Assembly: GCA_013398175.1 (NCBI GenBank)
Contig: VZRZ01000222.1
Span: 1,459,401 to 1,523,400 of the forward strand
Length of the DNA stretch: 64,000 bases
Origin: Climacteris rufus
Lineage: Eukaryota > Chordata > Aves > Passeriformes > Climacteridae
Direction: 5' to 3'
Positions 11,490 to 25,190 of the stretch are shown in pieces (positions within the stretch are counted from its first letter, which is position 1; each line of letters opens with the position of its first letter). The notes under the pieces were generated by a model. That model was not told where the DNA came from and did no database searches. It was given only the letters and a program-made list of their open reading frames with translations. Made by a program: the position numbers and the translations under genes.

Positions 11490-11830
11490 GCGATTCTGAT
11501 TGAGGCAAAGCGAGGATGGGATTATACATTGTCTCCATCACACAGGCAAATTGGTTCACCGCAGCTACTGTTGTTACAGCGAATACCAAAGGAATTAATG
11601 ATTCATCCCTTAATTTCCTCTTTCCCTCCTCCCTCCACCTTTCTTTTGCTTTATTAAACTGGTCTGGAGCCAACTGCAGCATCAGGTTAATAATGACTTT
11701 AAGCACCATTTATGCTGCTATCGCGGCAATTTAAATTGTCACTTTCTATTAAAAGGTCTAACTCCAAATGGGTTTAGCTGAAAGCATTGGCACTGACAGT
11801 GCAATTAAATAACAAAACTCTTTTCTCAGG
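11490..11830. promoter_or_regulatory. Candidate conserved noncoding element beside the orphan CpG island
   Basis: The block has the texture of a deeply conserved enhancer: AATTAATGATTCAT, CCCTTAATTTCC, GGTTAATAATGAC and CAATTTAAATTGTC (near-palindromic), with CpGs kept inside AT-rich sequence (GCTATCGCGGC, ACCGCAGC, AGCGAATACC). It has no transposon signature, and its open frames on both strands are under 85 residues. Conservation was not tested. Confidence 0.4.
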
Positions 11831-14800
11831 ATGTCACTGCAAACACGTTTTAAATAGGGGGTCAGAAGCACCTAGCTAATTTAAACTACAGTATAACTTT
11901 CTGGTGAAGAATAATACCTGATGCAGGGAATTTTTTTCCATGCTGTGTGGCAGTTTTCATTGTGATTGTGAGAGACTCAAAGGAGTGATGTGCCAAAGGA
12001 GTCCAGCAGCCTCTGAAAACCTCTTCATGGTAAACTTGGGCAGTGCTGCATAAGCAAAAGCCATCATTTCTCAGCAGATACACATGAAAAGATATTAATC
12101 CTAAAGGATTTACAATCTTTATTTCCTTCAGACAGTTTGTAAGAACAAACCACTCTACTGGGCATCCATCTGATCCTTTGTCTCTAGCTTTCCTGCTTAT
12201 CTTTCAGAAACATACCATGGATGGTGGACCTTGCATGTCTCACATCCTTTTCATCTATGCCTCTGGAGTAATTTATAAATCATATTGTTATGTGGGAAAA
12301 GACACTGCTGTGTATAGGATTTTTACAGCTCACCTGTAAAAATCACATCCAGTTCCTCAACTGGCTGCAAAAAAATAGCACTTTATTTGCAAGCTCTGTG
12401 CTGCAGTTGCAGTGCCTATGTCAGGCTGTCCAGCCCACTCCTCCTTCCCTCCTGCTCAGCCTCAGCACCACCTTCTCTCTGGGTCTGGCCCTTCCTTCTG
12501 CACAGGGCACAGGCTGCTCCTCCTCTAGCAAACCCCTCTGGGCTCCTGGTCTTCAACTCTACCCTGCACGTTACACTGTTCATTTTTTTGGTATCAAATA
12601 GAAATCCTTTTGCTGCAAGAGGGAGACTGTGCTACTATTTCATATGTAAGAGGTGTTTAACATCCTAATCGAATTACTTAGCATGAATGTTATAAATCGC
12701 AGCACTACAAAAACGTTTGCTCACCTTGTGTTGGTTTTCCTTACGGCTACAGAAGAGGCAGCCAGAAAGCATGGCCTTTTGCTAGGCATCAGACAGAATA
12801 ACACAACTACAATCTGTGCCTTAAACAGGAAGTTTAAAAATACCTGAACAGCTTTAATGGTTTATATTTTATTTTAACAGCTTTAAAACTTCTCCAGTAC
12901 ATGACAGTGTCCCTTATGTTATGGCCACTATGATTTTTCTGAAGTGCATTACATGTGGTGGGAATAAAGGAGTCATCACATTTAAGCTCCCCCTGTCCCA
13001 TTCTCAGTTGCTACAGTTATTGCTCTAAAGGACACAGAGACACATCTTGAGATAAGTATCCATAGGATGGCTAAGGATATGATATTTATGTCCAAACAAT
13101 TACATTTCCAGCTACAGCAAATTCCATTTTTTACCACTTCACTGAAAAGAAACAATGCAGTGGCAGATTGATTTATGGCTGGCCCTTACAAAAATAATAT
13201 GCAGGAGAACAGGATCAAAAGTTAATTTCTTATTATGAAATTATGATGTTATTCTGCTTGTTTAAGAAAAGGAGAACAAGAAGAAAAATGTACTGGTATT
13301 CTGAGGAATAAAAGAAAAGTACTGCGCAGCTGTAGAAGAGAATTAAGAGTATATGCTCTTTGAACTTTTTACTTAATAATTTTATCACCATAAATTTCAC
13401 ATATTAATTAAAAAGAAAACTTTTTATGAGAACAAACCTGTTTTCCAGTTTCAGATGAAACTGTTTTGTGCCATGCCTGAACCCTTCCTCTCTCTAACAT
13501 TTGTCTTCTGTTTTTTCTGTCTTCTTGCTGGACATACCTGAAGCACCCTGCTCTCACTGCCCCTGCCCTGAGTAGGGGAGCAGCACAGCTTCTCTCTGAG
13601 GCTGCCATCCATCCTCAGCCAGTCTGTAATTCTGTGTAATCCAGCATGACAAGGAGGTGTTTCTCCAAGACAACATCCCTTGTTGTTTCCTGGGTGTGCT
13701 CCTCATGGGTGGCAGGGATGGGTAGAGAACTGGCACATGAAAGCAGTGAGTTCTTGGGCACAGGCTTAGATTTGATCTCCTGAAGTGGTTACTGATTTTG
13801 TTTTCCCAGGGAAACACTCAGCTCCACACGGTTTTATGAAAGGCAATGGCTTTCCAGTGAAAACAGCTTCCACAAAGGCCACCAGCAGCAGTGGGAACTG
13901 CAGCCAAAAGAAGTGAGGCAAAGCAGACACCCCTTGTTCCAGAACTGCAAGAGCCAGGAGTACATGTGTGCATTTGGGAACCATGCTGAGTGTGTAACAA
14001 TGCTCTGCTTTATGTCTATTTTTAAACATGAGGCATTATATCTGATTTTTATAAAGGGAACAGGTTTGTCAAAAGTTGCAAAAATAGCCCAAGAATCATT
14101 AGAAACATGGTTTTGGTTTGATTAAATTTTCTTCAGTATTCTAGCTTATTTGACTTCTTCAGTATTCAAATTTATTGGACTAAGCTGGTACAAGCCTGGT
14201 TCAGACAACTAGGAGATTTAAATTTATACATATATACACCCCTTTTACTGTATTCTGTTAGGTTTTTTTTGTGGTATGGGTTTTTTTCTATCCTTAGGAT
14301 ATAGATCATATTTTGAATATTTTTTAATAGAAATAGCTTTACAGATTGGACTTCTATTTTGAGTGAAAGCTGAAATTCTTACAGAAAATAAGACTTCAAG
14401 AAAATTTTGAATTATTGAAATAATTTAATACTTAAAAACCAAGTATAATGAAGCTTCTGCTTTTTCTACAGAGGTAACAGTGGGGCTTTTCACAAGCATT
14501 TTACTGAATTAGTTTTACTGTTGTGAATGTTTCCAGTCATAGTAAATTCCAAGCAATTGTTGTCAAATGTTTCTGTAAATGACTTTCTGGACATGCAAAT
14601 GTTTGCACTGCAGAAATTGGTCCTTAAATATTACCTGTCAGTCAGACAAGATTATAATTTTCTGTTGTGAGACTTGAACACCTTCTCCCCCTTCCAAAAT
14701 ACACAGCTCAACATTCAGGTGCAACTTATTCAGATTTTTCCTCCACTTACCAAGTCAGAATGAATTGGTGGGGAGTAAATACTGGAGAAACTGTAAACTG

Positions 14801-17800
14801 AATAAGTAGAATTGTGAGAGAGAGGAGGAAGAAACAAAAGACATCAGAGAAATTTTCCTCTGGAAATTATTGTGTGGGAATGACAGTTCTGAAACGGGAC
14901 AGATACCATATTATTCGGCTGTCAGCAAGAGCTGAGAGATGCTGAGGGAACTGTGATAGTGCTATAGGAAGGTGCTAGTCAGCTTGTCAGCTGCTAGAAA
15001 AGAGGAAATTGGTGGCAAGAGGAGATAATAGAAGAGGCAAGTGGAGATAAATCAGAGAGATGTTAGACTAAAGGAGAGATAACAGATGCTGCCATGGGAA
15101 CTGACAAGCAAGAGTAGAAAAGCTGGCTTGGGTCTCAGGTAGACCACACACCCTGCAACTTACACATTAACATGAACAATTTCTCTTGTAAACCAAAAAT
15201 ATATTCTAAGAAAATAACAAAATAATGAGGGGAAGAGAGAAGTAGGCTATCAGGAATGCAAGAAGTATCTCGAAATATTTAATGAATTTGTCAAGATAAA
15301 AGAAAGGTGTTGAAATGGTCTCGCTCTGGTCTAGTTCATAGTATGTTCAAATTGCTTCTGCCTTTTGAGCTGAGTTGCAGTTACAGAGCTGCCTAAGGCT
15401 GCAGTGTGTGAGCCATGTCACTGACACACCTCCGTCTCTGACGGTTCTTACATCCGAAAGCTTTCCTGGTTTTTCCCAGTTTTCTCAAGTCAGGCTAATA
15501 AAATTATCTCTTCCTACAAATTTCCCTCACTAGCATGCAAAACATCTGTTTTTTTTCCTCTTTCCTGTTTTTTTAACAATCTCTTAATAATGATCTTGGT
15601 CCCCTCAGGAACTCTGCAATATATCTACGGCATGTCCTGAGATGAGATGATGAAATGTAAGAGGAATATGTAACAGCTGTTTTGAAAATGGTTCAAGAAA
15701 TAAGAAGAAAGTGCCCAGCAGTGCAGTTCCCAGTGGCTCTAAATCATCTCCTTCCTTCCTGAAACAGATGCTGATGAAATTCACCTTGATACAGTATGTG
15801 CATTTACACTGACAGGTTTGTCTGGGAGAGCAGTGCCCTGAGCCAGGTGTGGAAAGAGGCTTTGCTGATCCTCAGACCAGGTGGACATCTGGGCTACGCT
15901 GCTGCAGCTCTCCTCACTCCTGTAGAAACGCCACAGAACTCAGCTTGCTGTAGAGATGGGGCTGCTCTTCTGCTAAATCTCAGCTGCTGGCTGTGGGTGA
16001 GAGCCCAGAGCAAGTCCTGCACACTCAAGGTCCCAGTGCTCACTCGAAACACCACAGAGATCTCTCCTCCTCTTCAGCCCCAGCCTTCTGTACTCAAGGA
16101 ACAGAGGTGGGATGTGCAAGGTGTATCCCAGCCAGAGGTGAGTCACTTCCACGTATTTTTTTTGCCCCAGTATTCCACCAAATCAGTATGGACCTTGTGG
16201 AAATGCAGGACTGCCAAAAACCTGACATCTGGAGCAGGAATTTCTCTTTTAGCTTGAAAGACATAATTAGGACTTTCCAAGCTGCCTACTGGAAGACGCT
16301 GCTTTTGCTTCCTAATGGAAAGACAGGCTCTGAGTTTCACCTAGTGAAATGGGTATTGAGCCTTTGCCAAAGAAACCCCTCCTGAGTTATGCTGGGTATG
16401 ATGTCCTGAAAGTCCTGCTCTGCAGACTTCTGCAATCCACAGCCCGAGTCCACAATCCCTCAGGAGCCTGTGTCTCCACTCAGGATGACTGTGGTGTGTG
16501 CCTACGTGTTTACTCCACATGGAAGAGGATGACAAATTAGCACTTTGAAGTAAGTAGGAGGAATGTGTGCCAGGAGTAGAAGAAAACTGCACTCAGACAA
16601 AATCAAGATCTGTACATAGTAGATGACAATACTCATTAGACCTATTCCACTTTGAATTGCTTTTCATCTCTGGCAGGTCTTTGCAAATTTGCTTAATTCA
16701 TAATCTTCCATATCAATGGAACATGAGAATTAATGCTGTCAGGAGAATGTCAGTGCTGCTTAGGCAGACCTGCTGTAGGAAAAGGTGGAATTTTTGTAGC
16801 ATCTTTGCTTGAAGCATAAGAAATGAAAGCATGGCTATCAGATTCCATTCAAACCTGAGGGGGTTTGAGGGGGCAGAAAATTAAACTTCTAAATATAAAT
16901 ATATGCTCACTACATGATGCTCTTTGTTGTTTTTTTTTTCAAAGCTGGTATGAACTTCTTCTTGAAATTATTTGGTGATGACTTTTTATATTACTCTAAA
17001 CTTTGTTTTGCCCTTTGCACAGTCACAAATTTCTAGCTGTACCCCCTGACAGCTGCTAAGATGATGTGACAGCCGCTGACAGGATGTGATTATTTATAGT
17101 AATTTATGGCTCATTATGCTCAAGGAGTAAACTAATCTGAACCAGTCTTTTGGCTGATACAAATGCCAGCTAATAGAGTTACCCAGCCTCTTTCTACAAA
17201 CAAGTCCTTTAACCCTATACTTTGGAATAAATCATAACAGTTCTGCCCAGCCAAACATTTTAATTTGGTGGCTACTTTTCAAAGTATTATTGAAAGATGA
17301 TACAGTTCCAAATGGGATGAGTATCAGAAGAACTCACTTATCTACTTGTGTGGTGATCAAGAAACGTGTTAATGTTTCTTGACCTCCTGCATCCACCCCT
17401 GGAGGGACTCCCACTGCTCTGCCCTACAGGCAAGTGCAGTTCTGCCATGGCACAGATAAAAAACCTGCTTGACCTCTAAAACAGGATGAAAGAAATTCTT
17501 GCCAAAACTGAAAAGGTACCACAGCTATTGTGAGCCTCCTTCATTGTATGCACAAGACCCCTATTTCTGTCCAAGTGAAGATACAATGGACACAAAGCAT
17601 TTGAAGAGAACATTTTAAGAGATTTTAAGTATCATAATCCCCAGAGTGGTACAGGCTATTCACTATTAAGGCAATATCAGCACAATGTGAGCATTTAGCT
17701 GTTATACACTGGAAAAGACAAAAAATGGCCATTCCCTTGGGAAAGACGTTACTGCTTTCTTCTGCCTTGCTTCCCTCTGGCAGCCTGAGCTGCCCCTGCC

Positions 17801-17976
17801 TGTCTGAGCTGGGGGAGAGTCAGCAGAACCCCCAGGGCAACAGTGCAGGTACACCAGGCACACCAGCTCCAGAAGGGAAAACCCCCCACAGGTTGCAACA
17901 GGTTGCCAGATGTTGCAAAAACATCCAGGGGCGCAGAGTAGACAGCTACAGGCTGTTTTGCAAGTCAGTGTTTCAG

Positions 17977-18054
<78 letters not shown>

Positions 18055-21000
18055 TGGGTTTGTTTTTTTTGTTTTTTTTTTCCTGTTCTGCAGAACCACA
18101 AACTATTTAGCAAGGTTTGCAAGCCCTGGAGTAGGGGGCAGCCCCAGCCTCAATACAAGAGATGCCCCTGGATTTGCACCCTTATGTCTGGGGCACATTT
18201 CCCCAAAACACAAGGCTGAGAGGTACAGACACCATTTGCACAAAGACAGGGAGATGCACTAGAGACAGCCAGGCAGCCTCTCTCTCTTGCTGACAAGTCT
18301 CAGTTTTCAGGTTTGCTGAGACCTGTGTATTGTTTCACAACATCTCAGCCTGTGCAGTTATTCCTGTGCAGTTATTCCTGCCCAGTTTAGGTGTTTTTCT
18401 GTAGCCCAATTTCCAGGTTTCATCTGCAGACAGTGTATCTTTCAGCTATTACAAACACATGTCCAATGTTTATTTGAAGGGTTTTGTGTTTCCTTTCCAG
18501 CCAAACTCTGCTCCAGATGCTCGTGCATCTCTACCAAACTATTCACCTCTCCTTTTGGCTCTGTTTGTACATGAACTACAGGACAAACATTTGGAATTGA
18601 ATGCCATTTGCAGGATGTTTGTGCTCTCCTTTCACCTTCACAGTTCACTACAAACTCAGATATTGCCTGTGGCTTTTCAATGTTCTCTAAGCCGTGAATT
18701 TCCCATGCATGTAGCAAGAGCTATAGCACTGAGATAGCTTTCAAACAGCACCAAACTGAAAACAGCTTTTTTCCCTGACTGTAGCATTTTAAACATAATT
18801 CCTATTAATTACTTAGAGGAAAAAGAAATAGGAGCTTCAGTTTTTCACTGTTTATAAGGTAAAAAATACAGTTTCAGGCTGTAGCATTGATTTTGTAGGT
18901 AGACAGTGCAGGCCCATGCCCAGGCTGCTGGCACAGGCAGTCCCACTGCCATGGTGACTAAAGTCCACACTGGCAATGTTTTGCATTCATACCTGTGTGC
19001 TCTTTTCTCCTGCTGCTGGGTGCTCTGCTTGCTACACAAAACAACATACTTGTAGTTTTGGAGCATGCTCCGTTTTGGGTTTTAAATTATATTATTGTAT
19101 TTTAATAATATTATTACTTTACACTCTTGCTGTTATGTGTACATGCTCTGGTTTTGTTTCTTATTTTTTCCTTCCCAGTGATAGTAATACAAAGGAGCAG
19201 AAAACGTTTCTGTCATGTTATGACCTGTTGGAAGCAACGCAGGATCAGTCCTGCCCAGCACCTGAGTGCTGTGAAAAAAGCAGGCTGAGTCATTCAGGGC
19301 AGAGTGCCTGAGATGCCCCAGTCAGGTTAACATCAGGAACTTCTGAAGAGACTCCTGCTCTCCCCTTCAGGAAACCATGTAAAACATAATCTTAAGCATG
19401 GTTTTGGCTCTGCAAAACCTATTCCATAAAGAGGTCCTTCGTGTTTCTTAAGGTCTGGTGTCCTGAATTAAGCTGAAAAGCAGAAACTTCCATAACCAAA
19501 AAATTAAATAGATGAATTTGTGTGCAATTTTCTCATTTTGAAGCGTTACATTTTTATTTACATTTATTTTTATTTTAATGATTTTCAAAACGTTTCAGAT
19601 TTCAGAATTTGCTTTGAACAGCAGACACAGAACAAGTCCTGCAGAAAACATCAAGCTGAAATGTTTTTACATAAACCAAAGTTAAAAAATATTTTCCCAT
19701 CAATAAATCTTTTAAAAATCACCTCTTTTATCAGAAGCCTCCCTTCAGATGAACTGGCATTTTTGACACAACACCTCAAAACTCTCGACAGCCCTCCTCT
19801 AGAACTTAGGGGTTATGAATCAGAACTGGAAAGAAAAAATCTACAGGAACTCACCCTAGGGACAGAACTTCTTAATCCTTATCTATTCCTTTTGATGCTC
19901 AAGATCTGTGAGGTTTGTCTTTGCCCATCAGTGCCCTTGGACACATACGAGATGCTCTTAAAGTGGCATTTACTTGGTCCTTAAGGCGTATTTGTCTTAC
20001 TGCTCATCAACACTCCTTTGGGGAAAAACTTCTTCCATGGCTGAAAAGCTCTGCAATCAAATATGTGTGCTTTATCAGAGCAATGGCAGGGAAAATGCAC
20101 TCCCTGCCTCTATTCTCCCTCAGGATGCTGATTGTTGGCTACCCCCCTTACCACCAATTTGGGATCCTAATTTATAAGGTTCTTTCAGCTCTTTGTTCGA
20201 CTATGAAGTGCTGTGAATTTCCTTTCTTCTGTTCTACTGCCACATGCAATTGTTTGTAAGCTACTTTAAAAGGGTAGGACAGAGAAAATAATTACTCATA
20301 TCTGGAGGAAAGTGTAACAATATATTACAAAATAAATAGTTTGATTCTGTCTTGTTGTATTTCTCCCCTATATTGACTTCCAGAAACTGATTTTTGGAAG
20401 TAAGATAAAATCAAACCTGTTAGCTTCAGGTTTAATGAAAGCCTCTCTCTCTTCCCATTTATTGCTTCTCTACTTCTAAGTGCTTGTCTAAGCTTTCCTC
20501 TTAAGAGCACAGATGTGAAGCTTCTGTCAGACCTGATATTCTTTTTAATGTAGAAATTTGTCCACCTGAATTAGCACTAAAATTACAGTTCCATTTTGTT
20601 ATCTTAATTTATTTCATTGTAGTCACTGTATTTCTTTATTTTTACAGTTGCTGCCAGGATTCAAATAACAAGTAAATCCCGTTATCAATTTATTTTACAA
20701 TGACATAGGTGTTCCTTCTCCTACATCAATGAGCCACCTTTCCTGAAATGGGAAGTTTATTACTGGCAGTAGGTGAAAATTTATAGTGGAAAAGACTGAG
20801 CTGAATATAAATCCAACTGTAGATTATGCTATGGATGAAAAATAGGATTTAGTTTCATTATTAAACATGTACATCCCTTTGAAAGTTGAACAATCATCTT
20901 AGCTGACTTTTCTTATCTGGTTGGCTATCCAAGCTTTTGAGAAATGTAATGTACAGTCCCCTATGGCACTGAAAATTGATGATTTGTTTTTGACACAACT

Positions 21001-22126
21001 TTTTCCTGTTAGCTTGGACACTGCTGAGCATAATTTCCCCCCAGAAAAAAATCAAAAAGTTGGTTTTCTTTGCCTGTAATTTCACCCAGTTCCTCTGAGT
21101 TTTAATCTAGTGTTTCATGCTTGACTAAAGCATAGCTTTGTTTTGGCAAAGCACACAGAGGGAATCTAGATTTCTTCTAAAGGGAGCTGGAGATACCTCT
21201 CTTCCTGAGAGGGAATGAATTAAGTCTAGGTTTTGACATTATTTTAAATCATCAGTTGGTATTATTTTTCCACTCCTCTTTCATTTTTTCTTTCTTTTCT
21301 GTGAATGCTCCTTTACTTTATTTCTTTCTGCCTTCTGTTCATTACAGGGAAAAATGAATGAAAAAACAGTCGCTACCACTGGCATTGAAATATCACCCTA
21401 AGTTTAAAGACGCCTTCACACGTTTTTGCTGACATTATGAGTTTCCTGCACCAGTCTAGATCACATCCTTTCATACAAGCATAGTTGCAAGCACCTTTAT
21501 AGAGCTCCCTGTGTCCACACTCTAGCAGAGGTACTGTTGAAGCTCCACCTCCTTTTCCATGAGGGTGGAGTACAAATGCAGCATTTCAAATCCAGCAGCA
21601 GCACTGAAAAGGATAATTCCCTCTGCCCATAATGAGTGCCATGCTCTTTCTGGGATGATTCAGTTTACCAGTCTGTATCAGTTAGTCTCCAAACTGTCTG
21701 AAGCAAATGCAGTGGGATGAGGTTAAACAGTTTAAGTCGTTTGTCTCTGTCAAACTGGCTGATTTATCCATGGGATTGGAGGTCCCCGACCAGAACTGGC
21801 TGTCAGCAGATGTGTGAAGACAGTCAGGTAGGTGTAGTAACCTTTCCTTCTGGCACCTCTGGAATATGCTGGTCTACAACTTGAAGCCTTTACTTTCTAC
21901 AACTGAACTTGAAATGCCTACCTTGTTTTTTAGCTGGCATTAACCTTACTTAGCAAGTGCAGCTGCTCCACATATTGGTTTCTGTCCCTGGAGTTCAAAG
22001 TTGCTGGGCCCCTGGCAGAATCAGCTGGAACCTTCTGCAGTTAATGTACATTTTCACTGGCTAAAGGAATGTATCTTGAAGCTTGTGTAGCCTGTCAGGA
22101 GATAAACTAACCTTGCCTTGGGACTC
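11831..22126. other. Intergenic sequence, no gene recognised
   Basis: Open frames reach 154-164 residues (15796-16257 +, 17725-18219 +, 19520-19984 +), but none has a recognisable domain or plausible exon context. The one at 17725 runs through the poly-T tract as polyphenylalanine. Noted separately are the poly-T tract at 17979-18053 and a TGACAG-motif cluster at about 17050-17110. A perfect 16-bp tandem repeat of TGTGCAGTTATTCC type lies at about 18352-18383. Confidence 0.6.
17979..18053. repeat. Poly-T homopolymer, 75 nt
   Basis: A pure run of 75 T is followed by a T-rich tail with interspersed G to about 18080. A homopolymer of this length is likely to vary in length and may be miscounted in the assembly. 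An 8-bp direct repeat TTTGCAAG flanks the region at about 17957 and 18114, but it does not abut the tract, so a retroposed poly-A tail is possible but not shown. Confidence 0.95.
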
Positions 22127-22197
22127 TTTGCAGTGTTAGATTTGTGGTTGGACTTGATCATCTTTAAAGCCTTTTCCAAGTTAAATGATTCTGTGAA
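22127..22197 (+). mobile_element. CR1 LINE 3' end fragment
   Basis: The sequence GGTTGGACTTGATCATCTTT, then AAGCCTTTTCCAAGTTAAATGATTCTGTGA, is the canonical avian CR1 3' terminus ending in the ATTCTGTG tail octamer. About 70 bp remain, so the copy is severely 5'-truncated. The orientation is sense on the + strand. Confidence 0.85.
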
Positions 22198-25190
22198 AGG
22201 GGCTGCATTTCCTGTCTCTTTCCCATCTGCACTGATGATGCTGATGTCTGATATACTTCCTACAACCAAAATACAGCAGTCTATCCTATGTATCCTGTGC
22301 AATGGTGCTGAGTTTCTTCCATGAGATGGCCTGCAGGATCTTCTGCTGCTCGGGTCCCGAGCCAGGCTTGACATCAGGATTTCTGTATGGCTCAGGATTT
22401 CTATAGGCTTGGCCCACCAATGCGGGATGGAGGGGCTGTGCCACCTTCTGAAGGCCAGTACTCCTCCTTCAGGGACACACCAGAGGTGGCATCAGCTGCC
22501 CTGCACCACACACCGTGGGCAGGGATCACAACGGGCATCCTGCTCCACAGAGCTGAGGGCCCAGTGATCCCGGCAGTGAGGCAGGCTAAAATGAAAGTCA
22601 TCATAAAAATGGAGGAAAGATAAGCATCCACAGTGCTCTTTAAAAGATGAGCACAGGTAGAAGCAAAGGGGCACATTTCTTGAGAAGAAATAAGTCTGAG
22701 CTGTGCAGTGTCCGGAAGGGGGCTGAATCACAAAGTACTCGAAAGTCCCTGGTCAACAGAGCCAGGGAACTGTGTTCACAGGTGATTTTTATTCTTAGGA
22801 ACTGTGAAAATCTCTTGGTGCAACTAAATGGATAGGTGATCCATTTATAAATACTGTTCCACAGGTGAAGGTGGTTTTGTTTTCAGGTTGTTCCTGGGTT
22901 TTTTGTTTTGTAGTTGGTTTTTTGTTTGTTTGTTTGTTTGTTTTTGGGGGGGTTATATGCTTGTTTGCTTTTGGGGTGGTGGTTTTGTTGTTGGTATTGC
23001 TGTTTTTGTTTGTTTGTTTTTGTGGTAAACATGATATATTGAACTAAAAGGTTAAACCTAAAACTGGAATAGTGAAGCTGGGAGGAAAATATACTTTAAT
23101 TAGGCTCATGGGGATTTGCAAGATTTGCTGTTGATGTGGAGACCCAGCACTGGGCGTAGAGGCCAGTGTGGAGAGGGCACTGCTGAAGAGTCTGGCCTGA
23201 GAAAGTGTGCACAGAGCAGCAGACCTCCAGCTCTGATAACTGGGGCATCATGGTGTGTTCTTCAGTTTGATTTATTGTATTTAAGCATCGTCAGGCAAAA
23301 ATTGTTGTCAAGACGTAGACCAGAATGTGAGCAAGAGGTGATGCACTCTTCTGCCAGGACATATGGCAGCTTTTAAAGAAGTGGATCCAGTGTTTGACCA
23401 AAAAATGGCAAATGATGTTTCTAACAAAATGGAATTGCGGTAGGTCTGTGGTTCTCTTTTTAGACTCTATTCTGCATAAAAGACTCCAGAAGAAGAAGAG
23501 AGTTGAAAGGATCTCCATAACAGCAGGTGAGAATTAATCCTTAACCTCTAAACTTTAACCTGTTTATTTTCTATAGGTTTGAGACAGGAAACTCTCTAAT
23601 GCCATGTTCAGTGTATGCTGCAGTATTTGTTCTGAACTGGTACTGCTGAATGGCTTAAATGGGACTCTCAATCCAAAACTGTTACTGTGTGGATTCAAGG
23701 AATTCCGAAGTCTCTTATACTTGGTGTGAATGTCTTTAACAAAAGGATTGCCAAACCTGCCTCATTCTGAAAAAGGGATTCACACGTAAGGGATTTTTAT
23801 TTTTAGCTTTCAGGGAATACAAGGAGCTGGCAACCAAAATAGCAACAGATGGGAATCCTGTTGTGTCTGCTCAGGAAGAACATTCAAAAGCCTTGGGCCA
23901 TCTTTTAATCTCAGAAATCCTAATGAGCTTTTGGTCACATTTCAGAACATGTGATCACCTGCAAATAGTTGGATAAAAAATAAAGCAAACTGTGTAGAAA
24001 AATAATGGTCTGTTAAGGTTGTTTTCCCATCTACTAGCAACTGTTTCTTCAGGATGAGAAAACAGACATTGAGATAGAAAATAAGCTGGAATGGTGTTTC
24101 ATGGATTTTGCCTGTGTCTTTCTGCAGCTGGGCAGAAGCAGATGTGCTGGATGGAGGATGCTGTGGGCAGACTGAAAATTGGGCAGATAGCACATTCCAA
24201 CAGCCAGACACTGTCGCATCCCTTCTGGTGAAACTGGAAGTCTCTCTCCACCTCTCAATGCTGTGAAAACAATGACAGCAATGCCAAGGAAGACTTGAAA
24301 TAAATTGAATAAATACTTTGATCTGTAACCAAGCTCTCCTGACAGTAACAGAACAGGCTGTCAGTAGCCTCGTCTGTCTTGCTCCCAAATCCTGCCACTC
24401 TGGAAGGGATCTGCCTTCTCTCAGTTGAGTACTTGCTGGTGTTAGACTGTAAGCAGTTCAGTTCTCCCCTGCATCCCTGTGTTCTTGCTGGCAGCGTTTC
24501 AGTGTCCAGCCCAAAAACCTCTGGGGATCCGGTGAAAACTGCAAGATGGCAGCTTTTACCACAAGGGCCCTTGGTGCCTAAAAACGTCCCTAAATTCCTC
24601 CCCTCCCCGCTTCAATTTGTTCAACTTTCTAGAACACCACCATGGTGAAGGGAGGTCTCCGTATGTACTTCACCTTGTTTGTGTCTTCCCTTCTTTATCC
24701 ACAAATTCCTCACAGTCCTTTGCATTTTGTCCCATGCTGATTCCTCGGCTGCCATTTCTGAGCACTACCTACCCACGGTGCCCCCAAGATCTTTTTCCTG
24801 AGTGGCAACCACTCATCACTTCATGGGTAATTAGGACTGTCCTCCTGCCCCCGGACACCACTTTGTGTTTATTGTTACAGTGTGTCCCTGCCGTTTCCTC
24901 AGGGCAGTAACCATCCATCCTCTGCTGCTTCTTGCACCACCCTTGAGCCCGAGTATCCTGAACAACTTGGTGGGTCACCAAATTTCATCCTTTCGTTACT
25001 CATTCTCTTTTCCTGGAAACAGCCTGAAAAGGCTCAGGCTGCCGAAAGGATCCTTCCAGTAGGGAAAACACGTGGGAAAGTGGAGAAGTTCTTCGTGTGT
25101 GTATTGCTGCCCTCACAGCGCTCTCCTTCACCATCTCACTTCATTGCAGTCAAGATGATGGGGAAGCCTTTGGTGAAGGGCTCTATGGAA
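22198..25190. other. Intergenic sequence upstream of the SLC51A-like promoter
   Basis: I recognise no gene. There is a GT-rich simple-sequence patch with TTTG units at about 22870-23025. Open frames are under 150 residues and have no family signature. Confidence 0.55.
22917..23018. repeat. (GTTT)n-rich simple sequence
   Basis: The GTTT motif is repeated around 22925-22942 and again at about 23005-23018, separated by G/T-only sequence. On the + strand it reads as short Val/Leu/Phe-rich peptides, which are composition artefacts. Confidence 0.75.

Noticed and set aside
15796..16257. 153-residue + strand frame
   Set aside because: I recognise no domain. There is no CpG promoter or splice pattern, and an overlapping frame of similar length (15993-16385) suggests chance.
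17725..18219. 164-residue frame containing a long polyphenylalanine
   Set aside because: It is produced by reading through the 75-nt T homopolymer. There is no exon or promoter context.
19520..19984. 154-residue + strand frame
   Set aside because: It begins in AT-rich low-complexity sequence and has no recognisable family signature or gene context.
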